From JBAXRT01 sp037131065 (GTDB lineage: Bacteria > Bacteroidota > Bacteroidia > Bacteroidales > FEN-979): 18,774 nucleotides of DNA. A program made the position numbers and the translations under genes. Below the pieces are notes generated by a model. The model was not told the origin of the DNA and did not search any database. It saw only the letters and a list, made by a program, of their open reading frames with translations. Where the stretch lies: positions 1-18,774 of the forward strand of contig JBAXRT010000046.1 of NCBI GenBank assembly GCA_037131065.1, in the 5' to 3' direction. Each line of letters opens with the position of its first letter. Position 1 is the first letter of the stretch. Positions 6,763-12,870 of the stretch are shown one piece after another.

Positions 6763-8757
6763 TCAATGTATTACAAGCTTTTTTGTTTGAATCGACTCAC
6801 CGGCGTGCAAAGTGTATAAATAGATGCCGGGGACCAGCCCGGAACAATCAAGCTGAATTGAGTATTTCCCTTTTTCTCGGTCATCATCGAGCGGGATAAG
6901 TAAGGTGTTGCCAATCATGTCGTTAACAGTAATTTTAACATTCATGGGCTCATCGATTTCGAAGACAAGTGTGGTCGTGCCGGAAGCGGGATTCGGAAAA
7001 TTCTGAAGCAGATGAACTTTTGACAAACCACCGGAAAGATCTTGTGTCCCAACAATCGTTGTTCCCTCCTTGATTACGATATTCTTGAAAGGATCGAACT
7101 GGAGCAGGATGGGTTTTTTTGGAAATTCCCATGAGAACTGCTGGTAGTTGGCATCATTCATAACCCTTATAACGGTATCGTTCTGGTTATTGAAAAAGAT
7201 TTTTACTTCGATCGGCATTTTAAAGAATGAAGGGTTGGTTTGTACCTGGGTGGTAAAAAAATTGACCTTCCAAATACCGCTACCTATCTCTTTTATATTA
7301 TAAGTATTTTGATAAGCCGGATGATTCGGTTCATAGATCCACTGATCAAAGAACCATTGATAATCTTCTCCGGTTACAAGATTAACTTTCTGGATGAAGT
7401 CAGGTATTGTAGCCGATTTGTATTTCAGATTGGTGTCCGAACAATATGACTGAAGGGTTGAGAAAAAGCCAGAATCCCCGACAGCATACCTGAGCATGTG
7501 TAACACACAGGCTCCCTTTGCGTAAGTGATTGCCCAGTCGAATAAAGTATCACTGGCGGGTGTGTGCGTGGCCCAGCCTGGCATAGAAATAGGGTAGCCG
7601 GGGTTGTAATTGAGGTAGTCAGTAGCATATGAATTAATGACATTCTTATATACTGAATACCCCTGGTAGCTTTCGTACCAATAGGGTTCCGACCATGTCG
7701 CAAAACCCTCATTAAGCCAGATATCAGCCCAGGTTGCACAGGTAATCATATCTCCGAACCACTGGTGTGCATATTCGTGTGCAGCCAATCCTTCACCCCA
7801 GCAACCAGGGCAAAGACTGGTCAGCGTCTGGTTCTCCATTCCCCCCCAGACGAACTCATCATTAAGGGTTGCGAAGCCATTTTTATCAAATGGATGTTCA
7901 CAGAATTTTTCAGAGAACCAATCTGTCATTGCCAGTATTTTACTTGTTACCGGCGCCGGGTTTTCTCCCTGGTTGTAATAAAAACGAATCGGGATGCTGT
8001 CATCCGGGTTACTGGTTTTGTGCCAGTACAATATATTTAGTTTAAAGTTCACTTTGGAGGAGATCACCATAAGGTAAGTTGCAATATTCTGGTTGCTAAT
8101 CCAGCGATACCTGATTGTATCCCCGGTTTTTATACTGTCGGCAAGAATGCCGTTTGAGCCCAGTTTGACAGAAGCAGGAACCTTCGCTGTGAGATCGAGT
8201 GTCGCTTTGTCGGAAGGTTTATCCCAGCAGGGAAACCATTTTCTGGCACCTTCAGGCTCGCAATCGGTATAGACAAAACCATTTTTAACATAAAATGCAT
8301 TGTCTTCAACATTTTTGTGGCGGTAAATGATCCTGATATCGAAGATCTCTCCGGGATTGTATGTTCTGTCGAGGTTGATAGTCAGTCTGTTATTTGAATG
8401 TGAAAAGGAACTGGCTGAGAGACCGACCGAGTCGATGATCAGGGAATAGCTTACTGCATCAAGAACAATTGTATTGATTGAAGAATCAGCCTTAACGGTT
8501 ATGACCTCCCTTCCGGGAAAAGCGTGTGAATATGGAGAGGAATAACAGGAATAAAGATCTATTTCAAGTTTGTAATTCAAAATATCGAAGGAGTGTATCG
8601 ATACCTCATCAGCACCAAATGACTTATCAGGAATACCTGACATGCTCTGTTTTTTTTGTGAGCAATACCGGGCCCCGTTCATCTGGTCGTCTTCCTGGGA
8701 CCATGTTTTAGCGGAAATTATTGAGAATAAAATCAGTGGGAGAAGTAATTTATACAT
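6763..8757 (-). CDS. Secreted M1 family metallopeptidase with T9SS sorting domain (copy B)
   Basis: A 664-residue paralogue of the next gene, with the same architecture. It has a signal peptide (about residues 1-20), a beta-rich N-terminal domain, GGMEN at 305-309, the zinc site HEYAH at 327-331 with E350 in LNEGFA, and probable catalytic Y412 in TYAKG. A type IX sorting domain covers about 580-664, starting with LLQNFPNP and containing the typical GIYLYTL strand. It should be exported across the outer membrane and stay attached or be released; the likely role is trimming N-terminal residues from external peptides. It is first in the minus-strand pair, with a -7 box 26 bases upstream of its ATG and divergent from the substrate-binding lipoprotein. 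All metal ligands are intact, so both copies look active. Confidence 0.94.
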   Translation of the reverse strand: MYKLLLPLILFSIISAKTWSQEDDQMNGARYCSQKKQSMSGIPDKSFGADEVSIHSFDILNYKLEIDLYSCYSSPYSHAFPGREVITVKADSSINTIVLDAVSYSLIIDSVGLSASSFSHSNNRLTINLDRTYNPGEIFDIRIIYRHKNVEDNAFYVKNGFVYTDCEPEGARKWFPCWDKPSDKATLDLTAKVPASVKLGSNGILADSIKTGDTIRYRWISNQNIATYLMVISSKVNFKLNILYWHKTSNPDDSIPIRFYYNQGENPAPVTSKILAMTDWFSEKFCEHPFDKNGFATLNDEFVWGGMENQTLTSLCPGCWGEGLAAHEYAHQWFGDMITCATWADIWLNEGFATWSEPYWYESYQGYSVYKNVINSYATDYLNYNPGYPISMPGWATHTPASDTLFDWAITYAKGACVLHMLRYAVGDSGFFSTLQSYCSDTNLKYKSATIPDFIQKVNLVTGEDYQWFFDQWIYEPNHPAYQNTYNIKEIGSGIWKVNFFTTQVQTNPSFFKMPIEVKIFFNNQNDTVIRVMNDANYQQFSWEFPKKPILLQFDPFKNIVIKEGTTIVGTQDLSGGLSKVHLLQNFPNPASGTTTLVFEIDEPMNVKITVNDMIGNTLLIPLDDDREKGKYSIQLDCSGLVPGIYLYTLHAGESIQTKKLVIH

Positions 8758-8783
8758 GATAATAGTGATATTTATTTTTTTTG

Positions 8784-8791
8784 CAAAGGTA
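8784..8791 (-). promoter_or_regulatory. Candidate -7 box of the M1 peptidase operon
   Basis: The minus strand reads TACCTTTG, an exact TAnnTTTG, 26 bases before the ATG at 8757. No exact TTTG was found 19 bases further upstream. It lies back-to-back with the candidate promoter of the divergent lipoprotein gene. Confidence 0.55.
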
Positions 8792-8844
8792 GAAAAAACC
8801 TACCTGGCGTTTTAAATAGTCTATCAATCTTTAATAAAAACCAA

Positions 8845-8852
8845 TACATTTG
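8845..8852 (+). promoter_or_regulatory. Candidate -7 box of the substrate-binding lipoprotein
   Basis: TACATTTG matches TAnnTTTG and ends only 11 bases before the ATG at 8864, implying a very short 5' leader. No clear -33 TTTG is present. Confidence 0.5.
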
Positions 8853-8863
8853 TCCGGGGTAAA

Positions 8864-10492
8864 ATGAGAAAACTATCCATAATCCTTATCGTTTGTACGC
8901 TGCTCCTGCAGTCCTGCAAGGAGCAGCACAATGATCCGGGGAAGAATGTCTTCCGGTATAACGAGGCAGCGAACATAACAACCCTTGATCCCGCTTTTGC
9001 CAGGGACCAGGCAATCATCTGGGCTACAAACCAGTTGTTTAACGGGCTTGTCCAGCTTGATGATCATCTTGAGGTCAAACCATGCATCGCACGCTCCTGG
9101 GAAATCTCACCAGATGGTCTTGTCCTGACCTTTCACCTGCGCAGGGACGTTTTTTTTCATGATAATAGAGTCTTTCCCGGTAACAAAGGCAGAAGAGTAG
9201 TAGCAGGCGACTTTGTATACAGCTTTAACAGGATTGCAGATAAAAGGACAGCCTCACCTGGATCCTGGGTTTTTAACATGGTCGAAGAAAAGGAGGGATT
9301 GATTTCTTTTATTGAACAGGACGACTCCACCTTTGTGATTCACCTTAAAAAGCCGTTTCCTCCCTTCCTTGGCATACTTACGATGCAGTACTGTTCGGTC
9401 GTTCCGAGGGAGGCGGTGGCTTTTTATGGAAATGAATTCAGAAGGAACCCTGTAGGTACGGGGCCCTTTATCTTTAAAATGTGGAAAGAGGGGGTGAAAC
9501 TTGTAATGGTAAGGAATCCGGGTTATTTTGAGTTCAGTGATTCTTCCCGGTTGCCTTTTCTTGATGCTGTAGCTGTGACCTTTCAGCCGGATAAGCAGTC
9601 CGCTTTTCTGGAATTCATCAAGGGAAAGCTTGATTTCATGTCAGGCATCGATCCCACATACAAAGACGAAGTGCTTGACAGGGATGGACATCTGAAAACA
9701 AAATTTACCGATAGGATATACTTGATAACCCAGCCGTACCTGAATACCGAGTACCTCGGGGTCAATGTCGATTCATTAAGTGAGGGGGGGGGGGGCAATC
9801 CGCTACTCAATAAAGAATTGAGAAAGGCTATTAGTTATGCCTTCGACCGGGAGAAGATGATCCATTTTCTCAGGAACAACATCGGGACACCGGGAGTATT
9901 CGGGATCATCCCAGAGGGATTACCCTCCTTTGACTCACTCCACCCTTATTATGATTATGATCCTGTTGCCTCGCGGTTGATGATAAGCAAGGCAGGATTT
10001 TCTGAAGGGAATGGAATCCCCAGTATCACTCTAACTTCCACGCCTGATTACCTGGATATCTGTAAATACCTTCAGCATCAGTTGGCTGAACAGGGTATTG
10101 AGATGAACATTGAAATAAGTCCTCCGGCTTCTGTCAAAGAACTCAAGGCCCAGGCAAAACTCTCTTTTTTCAGGGCTTCCTGGATCGCCGACTATCCTGA
10201 TGCGGAAAATTATTTGTCGATGTTTTACAGCAAAAACTTTTGTCCCCAGGGGCCCAATTATACTCATTTTTCAGACAGGGAATTCGACCGTTTATATGAA
10301 GAAGCCATGTCGGTGGTTGACGATTCCCTGCGCTGCAAACTATACAGGAAGATGGAAATGATCATTATGGAACAGGCACCTGTGATCATCCTATACTATG
10401 ATCAGGTCCTCAGGTTTGTTCAGAAAAATGTAACCGGAATCGGATCTAACCCTATGAATCTTCTTATCCTCAAAAACGTCAGGAAGTTATAG
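8864..10492 (+). CDS. ABC transporter substrate-binding lipoprotein, family 5 (peptide/nickel type)
   Basis: A 542-residue extracytoplasmic solute-binding protein of the DppA/OppA family. The N-terminus is a lipoprotein signal with lipobox LQSC, so C18 would be lipidated. Family features include ANITTLDPAF near 36-45, the NPVGTGPF signature near 194-201, and a C-terminal segment with QAPVIILYYDQ. No permease or ATPase gene lies nearby, so it is an orphan; it may feed a transporter encoded elsewhere or act as a sensor. Codons 307-311 include a run of 12 G encoding four glycines, an unusual tract in a coding sequence (see findings). The start follows a GGGG motif and a -7 box. The 3' end overlaps the convergent hydrolase gene by 6 bases. 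Ligand identity cannot be read from the sequence. Confidence 0.92.
   Translation: MRKLSIILIVCTLLLQSCKEQHNDPGKNVFRYNEAANITTLDPAFARDQAIIWATNQLFNGLVQLDDHLEVKPCIARSWEISPDGLVLTFHLRRDVFFHDNRVFPGNKGRRVVAGDFVYSFNRIADKRTASPGSWVFNMVEEKEGLISFIEQDDSTFVIHLKKPFPPFLGILTMQYCSVVPREAVAFYGNEFRRNPVGTGPFIFKMWKEGVKLVMVRNPGYFEFSDSSRLPFLDAVAVTFQPDKQSAFLEFIKGKLDFMSGIDPTYKDEVLDRDGHLKTKFTDRIYLITQPYLNTEYLGVNVDSLSEGGGGNPLLNKELRKAISYAFDREKMIHFLRNNIGTPGVFGIIPEGLPSFDSLHPYYDYDPVASRLMISKAGFSEGNGIPSITLTSTPDYLDICKYLQHQLAEQGIEMNIEISPPASVKELKAQAKLSFFRASWIADYPDAENYLSMFYSKNFCPQGPNYTHFSDREFDRLYEEAMSVVDDSLRCKLYRKMEMIIMEQAPVIILYYDQVLRFVQKNVTGIGSNPMNLLILKNVRKL
9784..9795 (+). repeat. Homopolymeric G12 tract within a coding sequence
   Basis: Twelve consecutive G, the longest homopolymer in the window apart from no rival of equal length; other G or C runs in coding sequence reach 7. 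The tract is in frame here, and gain or loss of one or two G would shift the lipoprotein frame at about residue 308 of 542. Confidence 0.9.
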
Positions 10493-11251
10493 GTTGATAG
10501 ACAAGCCATCGTATGCGATTTTAACATTTGAGGGTAGTTCCCGTGAAATATCTTTGTATCTCCCCATCTGATGACTGATATGCGTAAGATAGCCCATATC
10601 AGGACCGATCTCATTGATAATTGAAACAGCCTCTTCCAGGTTAAAATGGGAATAATGAACCTTTTTTCTCAAAGCATTGAGAACCAGAATTTTTGACCCT
10701 TTGATTTTCTTCTTTTCCTTTTCTGGGATAAATTTTGCATCTGTTATATAAGAAAAGTCTCCGATCCTGAACCCAAATACATGCCTTTTGTTAAAGTGAA
10801 CTGCTTTGATGGGTGTGATGGTAATACCACCGATGTCGATGGGCTTGTTTCCGAAAGTATGCAGGTTGATCTCTGGCACTCCCGGATAGGGATCTTTCCG
10901 GAAGGCATAGAAAAACTCACGCCTTATTATTTTCTGGACCTCAGTGGTTGCATAAACATCTGCAGGACGCTGATTTATATAATTAAAAGCCCTGACGTCA
11001 TCAAGTCCTCCGAGATGGTCTTTGTGACCATGTGTGATAAGTAGTGCATCAATTGAGGTGATTCTTTCGCGCAACATCTGCTGCCTGAAATCCGGACCGC
11101 AATCGACGACGATCCTGACTCCTTCATATTCAATAAAAATGGATGAGCGGAGTCGCTCGTCCTTTCGATCGGCTGACTTGCAAACAGGGCATTGGCAGGC
11201 AATAACAGGAACCCCCTGAGATGTTCCCGTTCCAAGAAATGTGATCTTCAT
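10487..11251 (-). CDS. MBL-fold metallo-hydrolase, PhnP-like
   Basis: A 254-residue cytoplasmic metallo-beta-lactamase-fold hydrolase. The metal motif HGHKDH is at 74-79, with further likely ligands H152 (AVHFN), D171 (YITDAKF) and H224 or H227 near YLTHISH. The N-terminus LGTGTSQGVP and cysteines C19, C21 and C24 match PhnP, where three cysteines and a C-terminal histidine bind a structural zinc. PhnP acts on cyclic phosphodiesters, but no phosphonate genes occur here, so a general phosphodiesterase role is the furthest I would go. It is transcribed alone, divergent from the DUF6913-dapA group, with a -7 box about 20 bases upstream. Its stop overlaps the convergent lipoprotein gene by 6 bases. 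Confidence 0.9.
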   Translation of the reverse strand: MKITFLGTGTSQGVPVIACQCPVCKSADRKDERLRSSIFIEYEGVRIVVDCGPDFRQQMLRERITSIDALLITHGHKDHLGGLDDVRAFNYINQRPADVYATTEVQKIIRREFFYAFRKDPYPGVPEINLHTFGNKPIDIGGITITPIKAVHFNKRHVFGFRIGDFSYITDAKFIPEKEKKKIKGSKILVLNALRKKVHYSHFNLEEAVSIINEIGPDMGYLTHISHQMGRYKDISRELPSNVKIAYDGLSINL

Positions 11252-11271
11252 TATGTCTCAGACTGTTTGTC

Positions 11272-11279
11272 CAAAAGTA
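11272..11279 (-). promoter_or_regulatory. Candidate -7 box of the MBL-fold hydrolase
   Basis: The minus strand reads TACTTTTG, matching TAnnTTTG, 20 bases before the ATG at 11251. No exact -33 element was found. Confidence 0.5.
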
Positions 11280-11320
11280 GATAAAGAATTCGAGAAGGTA
11301 TAGTACGGAAACTCCTTTTT

Positions 11321-11356
11321 TGTGTGGCGCTTCATCAGACAATAGATTGCCACACA
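11321..11356. repeat. 8-bp inverted repeat in divergent intergenic region
   Basis: TGTGTGGC (11321-11328) and GCCACACA (11349-11356) are perfect inverted copies separated by 20 bases. They lie between the divergent -7 boxes of the MBL hydrolase and the DUF6913-dapA group. There is no suitable T-run for a terminator. An operator for a dimeric regulator is possible but unproven. Confidence 0.45.
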
Positions 11357-11407
11357 TTCCGTTCTTAAAAAAGAGGCCTCATCTGTCATTCCAAAGGCCA
11401 AAAATCG

Positions 11408-11415
11408 TAAATTTG
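11408..11415 (+). promoter_or_regulatory. Candidate -7 box of the DUF6913-dapA operon
   Basis: TAAATTTG matches TAnnTTTG and lies 22 bases before the GTG start at 11438. No exact TTTG lies 19 bases upstream. Confidence 0.5.
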
Positions 11416-11437
11416 CACATTCATTGATAGGTTAGCT

Positions 11438-11992
11438 GTGTTTAAAAAGGTTAGAATAAGAATCGGACGTTACTATCTCTCCCGGGAACAGGAGCGTTTG
11501 GAGCGTACACTTCGTCTGAGGAATCTGGAGCAGGCAAAAAAAATCGGAATCCTTTATTCTCTTGACGATGTGCCCGATTATGATAAAATTTCACAGTTTG
11601 TTTCTGAATTGCAGCATGAGCACAAGGATGTTAAGGCCCTTGGCTTTGTAAAAAACAAATCCCTTGTCAACCGCTTTTTACCTAAACTTTCGTTTGATTT
11701 TTTTTCAAAAAAAGATATTTCCTGGTTCTATAAGCCCATTCACAGCAAACTAAAGGATTTCATCGACAAGGAATTTGACCTTCTCATAGATCTGAGTATG
11801 AATGAGAGTTTTCCTCTCAAATATATTGCCGGATTATCGCACTCTTTTTGTAAAATCGGCCGGTTCAGCGAAGAAAATATCAGTTACTATGACCTGATGA
11901 TTGATATTAAGTCCACATCAACCCTTGAAGATTATCTTGGCCAGGTTCGTCACTATCTAACCGTAATAAAGAGTCACGATGGGAAAGAATGA
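11438..11992 (+). CDS. Conserved protein of unknown function (DUF6913-like)
   Basis: A 184-residue protein resembling the Bacteroidota family DUF6913, whose function is unknown. The first 35 residues are strongly basic and probably helical (KKVRIRIGRYYLSREQER); they are followed by an alpha/beta region with KKIGILYSLDD, a central KDISWFYKP segment, and a conserved-looking FDLLIDLSMNES strand and turn. No signal peptide or membrane span is visible. The start is a GTG at 11438: no in-frame ATG occurs before about residue 122, and a -7 box lies just upstream. Its last 14 bases overlap dapA, pointing to translational coupling with lysine/diaminopimelate synthesis. The DUF name is recalled from family resemblance, not searched. 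Confidence 0.78.
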   Translation: MFKKVRIRIGRYYLSREQERLERTLRLRNLEQAKKIGILYSLDDVPDYDKISQFVSELQHEHKDVKALGFVKNKSLVNRFLPKLSFDFFSKKDISWFYKPIHSKLKDFIDKEFDLLIDLSMNESFPLKYIAGLSHSFCKIGRFSEENISYYDLMIDIKSTSTLEDYLGQVRHYLTVIKSHDGKE

Positions 11993-12866
11993 CCTTTTCA
12001 GGGGAACAGGTGTCGCAATTGTAACACCCTTCACCAGCTCGGGGCATATCGATTTCTCCTCCTATGATAATATCCTGAATCATATTATTGTTGGCGAGGT
12101 TGAGTTTGTCGTTGTGCTTGGCACTACCGGCGAAGCTGCAACGCTCTCCACGGAGGAAAAGAGTGAGCTGGTCAATTTTTCGATTCAGAAAATTGCTGAC
12201 CGGATACCCCTGGTTGTTGGGGTCGGAGGGAACTCAACAGCTGATGTTGTCCGCGCCCTGTCACTTGTTCCGCAAACAGGTGTGGATGCTGTCCTTTCCG
12301 TTAGTCCATATTATAACAAACCGCAACAGGAAGGGATATACCAGCATTTCAAGGCTGTGGCTGAGGGCACTTCGCTTCCGGTTATCATTTATAATGTTCC
12401 GGGACGGACAGGCAGCAATATCAGCGCCGGAACCTGCCTGAGGCTTGCCGGCGATTATCCTAATATTATCGGTGTTAAAGAGGCCTCAGGCAATTTTGAC
12501 CAGATTGGTGCCATCATTAATAACCGGCCGGAAGGATTTCTTGTCCTTTCCGGAGATGACGGATTAACCTTACCACTGATCTCTGCAGGAGCTGATGGCG
12601 TGATATCCGTCGTTGCAAATGTCTATCCCAGGGAGTTTTCCAATATGGTCCGTCATTCCATTGCTGGCAATTTTGAAAACGCCAGGAAACTCCACTACAA
12701 GCTGCTCGATTTTATTCATGCGCTCTTTGCCGACGGCAGCCCGGCAGGAGTGAAGGCGGCACTTGAGGTTAAGAATCTTTGCGCTAATTATTTGCGACTT
12801 CCGCTGGTCGGTGTCAATGAATCCACTTATCTGAAAATAAAATCACTTGTAGAACTTATTGGTTGA
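11979..12866 (+). CDS. dapA: 4-hydroxy-tetrahydrodipicolinate synthase
   Basis: A 295-residue (beta/alpha)8-barrel enzyme that condenses pyruvate with aspartate semialdehyde in the diaminopimelate/lysine pathway, which supplies peptidoglycan cross-links. The Schiff-base lysine is K167 in GVKEAS. The proton-relay residues are present: T49/T50 in GTTGE, Y138 in IYNVPGRT and a tyrosine in SPYYNKP (111-112). R143 lies in the substrate-binding PGRTG segment. Length is normal for the family (about 292 in E. coli). The ATG at 11979 lies inside the end of the upstream DUF6913-like gene (14-base overlap), and the next gene starts 4 bases after its stop, so it sits in the middle of a tight three-gene operon. 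Confidence 0.97.
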   Translation: MGKNDLFRGTGVAIVTPFTSSGHIDFSSYDNILNHIIVGEVEFVVVLGTTGEAATLSTEEKSELVNFSIQKIADRIPLVVGVGGNSTADVVRALSLVPQTGVDAVLSVSPYYNKPQQEGIYQHFKAVAEGTSLPVIIYNVPGRTGSNISAGTCLRLAGDYPNIIGVKEASGNFDQIGAIINNRPEGFLVLSGDDGLTLPLISAGADGVISVVANVYPREFSNMVRHSIAGNFENARKLHYKLLDFIHALFADGSPAGVKAALEVKNLCANYLRLPLVGVNESTYLKIKSLVELIG

Positions 12867-12870
12867 TCCT

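Noticed and set aside
6755..6766. TTG start giving 4 extra residues to M1 copy A
   Set aside because: The ATG at 6754 gives a clean signal peptide and avoids overlap with the upstream gene.
11373..11380. GAGGCCTC palindrome
   Set aside because: An 8-base palindrome alone is too common to call a site; it is kept only as context in the intergenic finding.
12859..12870. TTG start giving 4 extra residues to the M14 peptidase
   Set aside because: ATG 12871 follows the dapA stop closely and yields a standard signal peptide start.
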